Source: Hippasteria phrygiana
Lineage: Eukaryota; Echinodermata; Asteroidea; Valvatida; Goniasteridae
Direction: 5' to 3'
Assembly: GCA_037893225.1 (NCBI GenBank)
Contig: JAZGUH010000197.1
Span: 930,001-994,000, forward strand
DNA length: 64,000 nucleotides
Shown: one piece after another, positions 22,447 to 33,342 of the stretch
Numbering within the stretch: the first letter of the stretch is position 1
How the letters are laid out: each line of letters begins with the position of its first letter
Made by a program: the position numbers and the translations under genes
Notes under the pieces: generated by a model
Databases searched by the model: none
What the model was told of the DNA's origin: nothing
What the model saw: only the letters and a program-made list of their open reading frames with translations

Positions 22447-24810
22447 ATAGAAATGATACAGGCAGAAAATGTGGAGGCTTCTGAATGTTGCCACTTGGCA
22501 GACAACATCATGTACTACTAGTATACCTTTAATGGTGACGACTTTGAATTCATATCTTTTCCCCCAATTTTCTGTTCTTCTTACAGATAGTCTTGTGAAT
22601 AGTTTTGGCCCTAGAATGCTGTTGTAGGTGGTTGCATTTCCTTTTTTCTGGCTGCTGTTGCTTTCCCTTTTGTCTCTTTTGCTGCTGTTGCTTCTATATT
22701 TGCTTATATATTTTAGCTGCTTTCTTGTGTTTCACTTTCTTTCTCCATGAGGCTGTTTGTATATGGTAGCAAATGCTGGACTTTTTTGTCTGTCTGGTCG
22801 CCTGTACCTGGAAATTGTGGCGGTTCCTTTTGTTTTTTAGATCAAATTTGATAGTCTGGTAAGCATGGTACATAAAAACGTCTAAGCGATTTGTTTTGGC
22901 ATTGATCAGGTGATTCATAACACTGAAAGACTGCTCTATTTTTGGGGTTGTGCAAATGCCGAGTACTCACTTGATGACTTTACCAAGGAATGGATATTTC
23001 TTCGTTGCTAAATGCTAATACCTCACTCCACCATCTATCAAGTTCTATGCCGTGCCCATTAATTTCAGTTTGAGGCAAGGTTCTGTCTAACTGAAGTTGA
23101 GATACCTCTTGCTCATATTTATCTATCTCCTCATCATTCTGAAGCACAGTTGTAAAATGCCGATGAAGTTTCTTCAGCACCGAGGTGACTGCGAATCCCA
23201 TAGCTTTAGGGTCTGTTGCAGATAGTCTATGCAAGAGATGATTACCAATAGGCATCTTCTTAAGTAGATAATCCCCTGTTTGCTACATATGATACTTTCA
23301 GTTTGGCAGTTGACAGACACATTTCCGTGCTCTACAACCAGTATACATGTCAGACATGGGCAGCAGACACTCAGATAACTTTAATGTCTGCAATTCTTGC
23401 ATCTCTAACTTTCTCGTGTTGACAGAAAGCTGTTCGTACAAGATTGGTGATTTCATCATGAATCCTGTGTACCATGGGGCTGGATTGCTGGAATAACAAT
23501 ACATAGGACTTGAACATTGGCAACATATCATTGTAAAGGTAGAGGCAGGCCATGGTTTGGTTGTGTTCATAAAACAGTTTCTTCACAATCCTGGACTTCC
23601 TTTCTTTACCAGCCGCTGTTGAAGCCTGGAACCTTGCAACACATGATCTTCTAATTTCTTGTACTATCTTGACGTGTGGTTTTGGTAGATGTGAAACATG
23701 AATGTCAAGAAGTTCCTTGTATGCACATTGCTTATCCTCCTTGGGAACATGTACAAAATACATGCACAGAATAGCACTGGAAACGTCAAGGACAGAAAGC
23801 CAGCGATGTGGTATTCACTCTTTTGGTGTATGAAATGAGCAGTTGAAGATTTCACACAGTTCCTGTAGCTATGCCTTTAAATCTGCAGACCACTTAATGT
23901 CATTGTGCAAATCATCACAAAGTTGTTCAACTGTGTGATCAAAGTGTGAACAAAATTGCTTCACACAATTGTGGATATGGTGACACAAATCCCCGTCTAT
24001 GTCAAGCAAGTGTGGTGCTTTTCTCTGACGCAGTAGGGTTTGGAATCCAGATACTTTGCCTCTCATGTATGCAGCCGAGTCTGACAACACTGATACGAGG
24101 TTGGAGTATGGAATGTTGTTTTCTTCACAACCTTCACAAACTGCTTCATACACAACTTCTGCATTTATCACTTTAAGTGAAATAGAAGCCAGGGGATGTA
24201 CAACTGTTCACTTCTCTTCCTTAGAAAAGTATGACACAAGGATATTCAGGACTTTCTGATTATTGTTTGCAGTGCACTCATCATCCATGTTAATTAAGAA
24301 TGGAACCTGCTTTAGATTATTAACTGATCTTTTGTGCAGGACTTCTGAAAGTCCGTTGCTTAGCTTGTATGCTGCACAAGTTCTACTCATAGAAATTGTA
24401 TCCAAAGCTTTGTGATCCTGTGACATCTCCTTGGCGTACTCAATTAGATGAGGTGCAAGTGATAAAGGTAAGGAATGTTCAGCAATAAATGCAGGGATAC
24501 CAGTTAGTCTTGGCTGCAGGGCCGGAAAAACTTGTGTGTCCGGAACCTGGGCCACGCTACAATTACATGTACCATAGAGCTCTATGCATGTACACACATG
24601 CGTATGTACAATAAACTTTGTCCAATTTCTGGACGCCGTCTTCTGCTTTATTTTTATGTGAATTAAGTGCTCGATCTATTTTTCCAACGAGAATGTTTCC
24701 AAAGCAAACGTAGATCTATTGTACAACGATGCACAGTAGTAGTACCTTAGTTTTTGGAATATAGGCCGCGGCTTAGTTATACATTGATTCTCACGCTGAA
24801 AAATTTCCCT

Positions 24811-24917
24811 GCGGCTTATACTCCGGGCGGCTTATACTCCGGGCGGCTTATACTCCGGGCGGCTTATACTCCGGGCGGCTTATACTCCGGGCGGCTTATA
24901 CTCCGGGCGGCTTATAC
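24811..24917. repeat. 16-bp tandem repeat, unit CTTATACTCCGGGCGG
   Basis: CTTATA recurs every 16 bp at 24815, 24831, 24847, 24863, 24879, 24895 and 24911, giving six full units and a partial one. Copy B of the element has only about one unit at the same place. The same motif occurs in the right subterminal region of both copies, so it may be a transposase-binding subterminal repeat that expanded in copy A. Confidence 0.9.
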
Positions 24918-24947
24918 GGCAACATTTGAAGAATAAAATCAGTGACA

Positions 24948-26331
24948 CAAGGTTCGAAATTCACGATGGCCACGGCGGCCAGTGCCGTCGATATTCTTTT
25001 AGTTGCCTTGACGCCCCTTGTACAAATGCACTATTCACGGCCAGTTGTGCTGTGCCCCATTGGGCCTAATACTTTGGCCGTTGTGCCCTTCTTGCTGAAC
25101 CAAGCCCTCAATTTTTCAGTACCAAACCGTTGCCAGATCCTACAAAACAGCGCTTTTCGATCGCGCTAGGCCTGCACAAAAACCTCGATTCCCCAAGCAA
25201 ACTGGTTCCCGTCCGTGCATTATTTTTCTGCTTTCTCACTGGGGCGGGAACCAGGCACAGCCTAAAAACAAGCTCTGAATCCGCAGCCGAACCTGCGGCT
25301 AGCTTTAGCCGGGTAGTTCTTACTACAGTAACCTGAAACCCCCAAAGCTGGCTAAGCCATGTGTGCGGTTTAGCGATGGTCCAGAGGGAGTAGCGTTGCC
25401 TGTTCAACTTAGAACAACGAACTCCCCTCGTGCAAACGATCGTGCATAGTGCATGTGTGCTGCGATGTACGTGCATTGATGACTCGGACAAGTGGAAACC
25501 GAAGCGTTTTCTGTTTGCGATTTATTCGACAATTATGCCTCGCATCGCTTAATTCAATAAAAACGTTCCAGACAAATTGAACTCGACAAGTCGGCTATTA
25601 AGTGCAAGAATGACATGAATCATGATAAAACTAATTTCTGCCCCACGGAACCAAACTCATTTTTACTGTGTGACTTAGAAAAGGAGATCGACAATGTTGA
25701 CGCTTTTCCGCCAGCGATATAGCGCACCGTGATTTCCCGAATGGCCCGTGCGGGGCGTGAAGATGGCGGCAACGCACGGTGAAACCACTAATGCCGACGC
25801 GCGGCATGCCCGGCACGGGCCGTGTTTCCTCCATGACTATACAACTTACAAGTACAGGCAGTGATGGAAATAAGAAAAAAAATGATTAGCAAATTATGCT
25901 AATCATATTGTCATTTGATTAGCAATGTGATAAAATTGACTAGCAAAACAAAAACCGCGACAAACTCAATGTTATTATTAATATGAATCATTTTTTATTA
26001 ATATTGATCGATGGGTGTGCTGAAGATATTAAATCAACGTACTGAACAGTGCTACGCATTCCTTACATTCCTTAAATAACAAATACGCATGCCGTAAGCT
26101 CAGTTTTCATTGTTTCTCGGCACCTTCCACATGTCTAAAAGTTTCGCTCACTGCCGTGAGAGACTAATTGTACAAATACACCAGTATGCCAAGGAAGACC
26201 TTCATCTGGCCTTCATGCCCTTATCAATTTTTGTCATTGGCCTTGGTGCCTTCATTAGTGTGCCCCAGGAAATGTTGATGTCACGAAGGCCAAAATGGCC
26301 TTGGCCCCCAGATTACGAATTTCGAACCCTG
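24948..26331. mobile_element. Inverted-repeat segment inside copy A
   Basis: The left end CAAGGTTCGAAATTC and the right end GAATTTCGAACCCTG are inverse with 14 of 15 positions matching. Copy B has different, shorter sequence at this place (about 31707-31790). The CAGGGTTCGAAATT-like end is reminiscent of hAT elements, but I see no target duplication, so the boundaries and class are tentative. Confidence 0.5.
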
Positions 26332-26558
26332 GTTGCCGTTTACGTTCGCTTTACTCACGTGTTGGAAATAAAGGAAACCAGTCCAGAGGGACCGAATAGA
26401 CTTGCAAATGTACCGTAAGTACCGTTCACACCTCACAAATCGTGTGGTGCGTCTGTTCGTTTTTGTCTGTTTTATCGTTGTGTAATCCATGTTCTTTATT
26501 ATTTCACTGGTCAATCGGTGACTGTTGAGCTCAGATTAGTGGTTAAAGTTGTCATTCA

Positions 26559-26582
26559 CCCCCCCCCCCCCCCCCCCCCCCG
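26559..26582. repeat. Poly-C tract
   Basis: An uninterrupted C run inside copy A, with an equivalent run at about 32428-32452 in copy B. Confidence 0.9.
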
Positions 26583-29171
26583 CCCCGCAAAAAAAAGAAA
26601 AAAAGAACTGCCGGGCGGCCCACCCAGCCAGGACACTCATCCAGCCCGTCAAAATTGGTAATTTCAAGGACTTATGAAAGTTTATTGGGCTCCGTGCACG
26701 TCGAATGAGGGCGCTGTCCACATAGCAACCGCGCTTCAATGGGCAGTACGTCGCTGGTATTACCAACCGCGCTCCTCGTTCATTTGATACTCGTATACCA
26801 GTGGGATTGCTTTGTCTGTTTGCCGACTCTCGATAATTGTGTTTCTATTAAGAATATCATAGCGGGAACCAGACACTTAAATTGAAGTCAGGTAAGGCTG
26901 CGTCCTAATCGCTTGTCTAGGGCTATTGTCTAGGTGTTCGTCCATTACAACTACGCGTGACGTAGCCGTAGCTGTAGCTCTAGACGCCCATTTCGAACAT
27001 GGCCTATGATGGCGTCGATATTGACGCCTTTTCTTTCCGCCTTTTCTTTGCAGGGAGCCCTGTCTCGTTCGCGCGCTGCTTACACTTTAAGATTTACATA
27101 CTAGCGCTATGCAGACACGATGACTTTTGTGGTTGGTCGTCAGCGCCGTGCGGTTTATACGCCGGTGCGGCTAATACGCCAACTTTAAATCTAAATTTGC
27201 AGATTTGTGCGTGCTGCGGCTTATACTCCGCGCGGCCTATATTCCGAAAATTACGGTATACTCAATCACATCGCAGATGTTCAATACGCTATGCACCATG
27301 ATCATTTCAACTTCCATTTTGACAAACGATCCCCGCTGTTGTTATTCCGCCATATACGCTGCACACGCACGCTCGCGAAACCATTTGATCGATGCATTTG
27401 ATGCACGAACATAACTGGTTCCCTACTTTGACTGCGTAAAGTGAATACGAGTTGCATGGGAAATTAACGAAATCAGCAATCTGTGTGGAACTAAACTTGA
27501 CCAAGTCATCGATTGATTGCATTTTGTTATGCACGCACATTGTGTGTACGCACCAGTGGTACGCAACGTACACAAAAATTGTGACCATTCCTCACAGACT
27601 GGAATTTACACGTACATGTACATAAAAAAAGTCTAGTGTCCGCTGCATACGTATATTTTACAGGACACTGCTTATACAGTGCTCTGGGCTATGTGTAAAT
27701 CGAATTGTTGTACACGTGTATTGCGGCATGAAGGTAGGATATAGAAAGCACTGTATGTATGGTCTTACGGTATTAATTTGTACATGTATTGTCGTTCCGG
27801 CCAAATGCCGAAGGCCGGAGTTTTTTTCAAAAAATATGAAAAAGCCGGAATTCCGGCAATTGCTGGAAGTCTGGTATCTCTGATAAATGACACAGTCCTT
27901 GCTTCTGCGTGTGACTTGCAGTCTCAAATGCTGACAGCTTGAGATGCAGTCTCTGGGGCAGTTGAACATAAAAGACCATGGGTATTGGGTGCAGTCCCAT
28001 GTGGCAAGGTGCAACCTTTGTTACTAGCACCAACGATAAGATGTGATCCGCCATGTGTTTTTTCAGCAACTCTCTGATATACTGCAGGAAGAGGTTGGGA
28101 ATTGTTTACAGTTGTTCCTTGAGCTAATTTTTTTTTTTGGGCATGGCTTTTAACAACTCTTTTGCCACTGTTGCCATATTTCAGATTGTCATGACACCAA
28201 ATGCAGAATGCTGTTCCTGAAAAAAAGCAGAACGGAAACCACGACAAAGCTATACAAAAATATTTTACTAAATGATAGTTTGATATTTTTCTTTCAATCT
28301 CTTTACAAAGAGAAGCCTAGGAAAATATTGTTGCAGTCAAGTGAGCTTTTTTTTCAATTGTTAGACTTGGGTAAGGTCAGACGACTACAGAAATAAACAT
28401 GCAAGTCTATAAACAAAAGTTTCCATCCACACAATAGTCATACATGTATGTTAATCAGTAAAGTCCAAAATAAAAAAAATATTCAATCAAAATTCACGAT
28501 CATACCAGTTTGCCAACAGACACATTGGAGATGTTTGGTTTTATTGGAAGTAGTTTTTAAAAATTTGCTCAGAATTTCACCAAACCAAAACCGGTTTCGG
28601 AAATGTATGTCCGACCGCATCCTTTTTATGTATAAATGTCTAACCCAGCACCAAAAAGTTGATGTACAAACATTTTTATTACGATGCATGTATCGCAAGG
28701 GAAACTGTAAAGCAACATTTGGTGCCCTTTCGCCATGCAAACCTTCAAATCTCATTTAACATTTGGTTGTTTTATTAGGAAGTAAATTAGTTCAAGATAA
28801 TTTTATTGTCAACTATCGAAGTGTGGAAAACATTTTTAATAAAGTTTTTTTATCGCGATTCACAGAATGATAACGTTAACAATGCATGCACGTATGTACA
28901 TTGTAGGCCTACATGTATCTGGTAAAAGCAGTTTTCTAATGTATATGTCAAGAAATAGTCCCCGTTGCTATCTTTTTCCTCCAACCATCGCCACTGGAAT
29001 TTATCTTTAACGTCCGTTTCTATTTCTTTGAGATTGTCCTTGCGGTTCACAAATCGTAACATTTCTTTGTAACGTAGTGTAGCGTCGACACCGATACAAG
29101 TCCCCGTAGAAATGGCTTGCACTCGACTGGCCATGTGGTGTATACAACGTACACAGATCAATGTGGGCCTA

Positions 29172-29383
29172 CAATCCTGGACAAAACTCTTGGGACACCT
29201 CAACAGTATATAGACCACCACCCCCCTTCCCCCGGTCAGTGTTGATGTCCGATGTTAGGGAATTTGGCGCCAATAAAAAACATTTCTGCGCACGAGTTTC
29301 CTCAATCGTCGACTTTTATCCACACCGAACCAACAATGATTGGGGGTGGGGGGGGGTGTCCCAACGAGTTTTGTCCAGGATTG
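29172..29383. mobile_element. 212-bp MITE with TA flanks
   Basis: The ends CAATCCTGGACAAAACTC...TTGGGACA and the inverse TGTCCCAACGAGTTTTGTCC are nearly perfect. TA lies immediately outside on both sides (29170-29171, 29384-29385). The size and TA flanks fit a mariner-like MITE. It contains a G-rich tract near 29341-29356. Confidence 0.75.
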
Positions 29384-29707
29384 TAGGTGTTTCTACCGAA
29401 GAAATACTGCGATTCAGGGGACTGGTAAAGAGACTAAAACTACGCTCGTGATACTTTTTTTCGCTGCCGTTTTCGTCTCGCTTGCGTCGATTTATATTCA
29501 AAATTTTTAATTTAAAAAAATTAATTTTGTGGGAAAATCATTAAAAAATCTAATTTTGTGGGAAAATGGGGAAAAATCTGATTTTTAGCTGGAAAATTAA
29601 AAAAATCAGAATTCTGATTAAACTCGGAAAAGTTTCATCTCTGAGTGCGTTGTTCCATCCCAACCAAACGGCACGAATGCAACGAGGTAAACATGGTGTA
29701 ACGTTAT

Positions 29708-29744
29708 TACGTACCGGCACTCTACCAACTGAGCTACCTGCCAG
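29708..29744 (-). other. 5' half of a tRNA-like sequence
   Basis: On the minus strand this reads GGCAGGTAGCTCAGTTGGTA then GAGTGCCGGTACGTAATAAC, with a good A box (29725-29736) but no B box. It resembles the fuller tRNA-like copy at 38549-38612, so it is probably a truncated SINE head. Confidence 0.5.
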
Positions 29745-31586
29745 TTTCTTTGTTCACTTTGAAAATGTATTCAAATTTACCTAGTCAGTTTCCCTTGTGG
29801 ATTGTTTGACGATAAAAAAAAAAGCAGTACAATGTAAGGTTGGGTAGAATTTCTTCCTCTCAGAATATGCAAACTTAAGTAGTAAAATCCGTTTTATAGG
29901 GTTTTGTACAAATTTGGTTTTGTCAAATTAGCAGCATTCAAAGAGGAAAGAATAAGATTAGAGGCTAAGAGTAAGGTAAACAGAGGAAAGAGATCGATTG
30001 AAACATTGGTACTTCCGATCACTACCTCATCAAAGCTGCCTTGGAGGCCTCTCTTCTCTCAGAACTTTCTCCACCTAGGCGTGTATGGCTCTATAAAAAG
30101 GCTGACTGGAATGGACTTAGGAATAACTTAGCTGCAGTACATGTACCTTGGGATGATCTATTTACAACCGATGATCCAAAGGGGGCATGTTCCAATATCA
30201 CAAACACCATCCACAATGCCATGAGTAGCTACATTCCCCAAAAGACAGTATTCTCTTTTGTTGACCATCCTGATTGGTGCAACAAGGAATGATACAGCCC
30301 TGAAGACGAAAAAATTAAAGTGGAGAAGATGGCAGGCTCTTCAAACACCTGAATCGCGCCTGGAATACAAGAAGTCTAGAAATGAGAACACCTATCTCCA
30401 GAAAGGCAATTTCTACCCACAAAGTCAAGGAGAAGATGACAACCGAACTTCAGACTGGCTCCAAAAGCTGGTGGTGGACAGCCCGCAGACTGGCAGGTAA
30501 AGGAGGAAAGTCAGAAATTCCAGTTCTTAAGACCAAAGGAGAAACCGACATCACTTCAGAAGATAAGGCTGAATGTTTTTCATCTCTGTTCAGTGATAAA
30601 TCCACTATCCCTGATGACTTTAACAGCAAGGCAGTCCAAAGACTTCATGCTAGGAATTCTGCAACTTCCAATTGTTCAAACATTGTGTTCTGGCCAAGTA
30701 AGGTGAAAAAGCAACTGATGAAGCTGGATACCAACAAGGCTTCAGGTCCAGATGATATCCCTGGCCTCATACTCAGAATAGCTGCTCCAGAGCTTGCAAC
30801 ACCTCTGGCTCCCCTCTTCCAGTTGTGTTTGACAAGGGACACATGTTAGCTTAGTGGAAGTGTGCTCACGTCATACCATGCTACAAAAAGGAGACAAACA
30901 CACACCAGGCAACTACAGGCCCATCTCATTACTTTCTGTAATATCAAAGGTGATGGAGAAGCTCATCAGCAAAAAGATGTGGAAGCACCTAGACCAACAG
31001 AGTCTAATTTCCAACCAGCAGTTTGGCTTCAGAGCTGGGTACTCTACTTCTAACGCCTTAACATATGTGGGTCATTCCACCAGGTTGGGACACAGTGTGT
31101 ATATGACCAAATCATTAAAACCATCATTACATTTAATTCAGTTATTTCATGTGACATCCGTCTTTGGGTGTAAGATTATTTGAGAAAGTTTCAATCATGT
31201 AAGTTATATTTTAACAAAAATATGATAAAAAGTGTGTTTTTTTTATGTAAAATAGACGTAACATGGACACCGTGTCCAACATTTAAATTTGTGTGGTTTT
31301 TCAACACTTTAATAAATATTATGGAAAATTTATTACGTACAATAATTAAAAGACACACTATGCAACGATGAAACACCTTTTTACGGCAGTCAGTGTCCAA
31401 ACATAGCAGAAATAGCAAGAATTTGAAGAATCGGTGCAGACGTAACATGGACACCATGATAGAACATGGACACCATGATAGACCATGACCATGACCATAC
31501 ATATATTTCTGCTGTTGTGCTGCATTTGGATATTGAATATCATAACAAATGTTTTTTGTGTTGCAGTTTGTGTTTTGTAATTAGTA

Positions 31587-33060
31587 CCATAATTTCCGGA
31601 ATATAGGCCGCGGCTTATACGTTGATTCTCACGCTGAAAAATGTCCTTGCGGCTTATACTCCGGGCGGCTTATATGGCAACGTTTGAAGAATAAAATCAG
31701 TCACAGAAGCTGCGCCTCAGCCCGGCCCGGGCCACGAGTGCAGGCGGCGCGCGCTCCGGGCGCCAGGCCACAGGCAGTCATGTTTTCGTTGGTTGCCGTT
31801 TACGTTCGCTCTACTCACTTGTTGGAAATAAAGGAACCCAGTCCAGAGGGACCGTACAGACTTGCAAATGTACCGTAAGTACCGTTCACACCTCACAAAT
31901 CGTGTTGTTCGTTTTTGTCCGTTTCATCGTTGTGTATGGTTAATGCCTTTTCACTAGTTCGTCGAATGAGGGCGCTGTCCACATGTTGTTGAGGTCAGAT
32001 GTCGTTTATGCCTTTTCACTAGTTCGTCGAATGAGGGCGCTGTCCACATAGAAACCGCACTTCCATGGACAGTACGTCGCTGGTATTACGCAAAGTCTTT
32101 TGTTTTAACCAGAGCCAGAGCCTGTTTATTTATTTACATATTTAAGGCTACAGATCGGCAGTGGGACTGGGGAATAGCTGGAGCCCAAGCCAAGGATTGG
32201 AAAAGGGCCCGGTACTCGTATACATGTACCAGTGGGATTATTGCTTTGTCCGTTTGCCGACTCTCAATAATTGCGTTTTCAATAAGAATATCTTATTAGC
32301 TCTTTCACGTCGAAAAAAACATAATGTTTTTATTTTTCAAAATTAACTACATGTATTAGTTCATCATCCCCGTCCGCGTAACTTTTGCTGGCCGCTTGGA
32401 AAAAAGTTGCCATTTTCTTTTTTATCCCCCCCCCCCCCCCCCCCCCCCCCCCCGCGCCCCGTCAAAAAAAAAAAAAAAACAGAAGAACTGCCGCGCGGCC
32501 CACAGCCAGGACACTCATCCAGCCAGGACACTCATCCAGCCCGCCAAAATTGGCAATTTTGAGGACATATGAAAGTTTATTGGGCTCCGTGCGCGTCGAA
32601 TGAGGGCGCTGTCCAAATAGCAACCGCACTTCCATGGGCAGTACGTCGCTGGTATTACGCACCGCGCTCCTCGTTCATTTGATACTCGTATACCAGTGGG
32701 ATTGCTTGTCTGGTTGGCGACTCTCGATAATTTCAATAAGAATATCATAGCGGGAACCAGACACTTAAATTGAAGTCAGGTAAGACGGCGTCGATATTGA
32801 CCCGCCAACTCGCCTTTTCTTTCCGCTGAGATGAGGGGTAGTTAAGTTGTGCACGGAGCCTAGTGACACTCGTTCGCAAGCCGCTTACACATTTTTTACA
32901 TACTATTGCTTCAGCATGCAGCACGACCTTTGTGGTTGGACGTTGTAAGCGCCGCGGCTAATACGCCGGTGCGGTTAATACGCCAACTTTAAATCTTAAA
33001 TAGCAGATTTTTGCGTGCTGCGGCTTATACTCCGCGCGGCCTATATTCCGGAAATTACGG
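31587..33060. mobile_element. TA-flanked inverted-repeat element, copy B (1,474 bp)
   Basis: The ends CCATAATTTCCGGAATATAG and the reverse complement of the right end (CCGTAATTTCCGGAATATAG) agree at 19 of 20 positions and continue as GCCGCG. TA flanks lie at 31585-31586 and 33061-33062. Internal blocks match copy A. A local duplication of CTTTTCACTAGTTCGTCGAA with GAGGGCGCTGTCCACAT occurs near 31950 and 32012. Confidence 0.8.
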
Positions 33061-33260
33061 TATACAGAGTGAGTTTCCATAATTATTTATATAAATGTTG
33101 AAAATGTTACAAAATGGAAATGTGCATTTTCATGTCACACCATGTTAGTACTAAATGTTACGTCCAGACTGGCTTAATTTTTCGTCATTAAATAAATAAT
33201 TATGCAACTTACTATATGTACTAACTAAAAGACACTCAATGCTACAAGAAAAAACTTTTT

Positions 33261-33289
33261 GGCTTTTCCGAAAATGTTTCGGAAAAGCC
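33261..33289. repeat. Perfect 13-bp hairpin
   Basis: GGCTTTTCCGAAA and TTTCGGAAAAGCC are separated by ATG, just before the CRE-rich array. Confidence 0.9.
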
Positions 33290-33342
33290 TTTGTTTTTGT
33301 TCAGATTTGTTTTGTTTCTTCTTCTTCTCCTTGTTCTTCTAT

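Larger units (their letters stand above)
24745..27256. mobile_element. TA-flanked inverted-repeat element, copy A (2,512 bp)
   Basis: The left terminus CCTTAGTTTTTGGAATATAGG and the right terminus (reverse complement CCGTAATTTTCGGAATATAGG) continue into CCGCG. TA dinucleotides flank both ends (24743-24744, 27257-27258). Internal blocks are shared with copy B at 31587-33060: TTGCCGTTTACGTTCGCT, GTACCGTAAGTACCGTTCAC, a poly-C tract (about 26559-26582) and TATACCAGTGGGATTGCTT. TA flanks suggest a Tc1/mariner-like or other TA-targeting mechanism. No transposase remains. Confidence 0.75.
24492..27882. mobile_element. hAT-type non-autonomous insertion with ATAAATG target duplication
   Basis: The ends are CAGGGATACCAG (24492-24503) and CTGGTATCTCTG (27871-27882), an inverted repeat with one mismatch and the CAG start usual for hAT elements. 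ATAAATG flanks it at 24485-24491 and 27883-27889. Removing the insert with one duplicate rejoins the interrupted transposase frame exactly, as TVSFI plus AEHSLP. It carries no transposase and houses another element. Confidence 0.85.
22694..29134 (-). pseudogene. Decayed hAT-superfamily transposase gene, split by a later insertion
   Basis: Reading leftward on the minus strand: a first coding block from ATG 29134 with WRWLEEKDSNGDY to about 28919; an intron-like gap; then a block opening at 28216 after TTTTTTTCAG with a BED-type finger (FCIWCHDNLKYG). The frame runs to 27883, jumps a 3.4 kb insertion and resumes at 24491 as FIAEHSLPLS, followed by LVSVLSDSAAYMRGK, HLLDIDGDLCHH and RWLSVLDVS. 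The dimerisation region SVMNHLINAK lies near 22900. These are typical of BED-hAT transposases. In-frame stops are at 27924-27926, 24208-24210, 23869-23871, 23815-23817 and 23371-23373, with frameshifts between 23371 and 22918. The first donor site reads CCAG/ATACAT, so its GT is lost. The copy is inactive. Confidence 0.75.
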
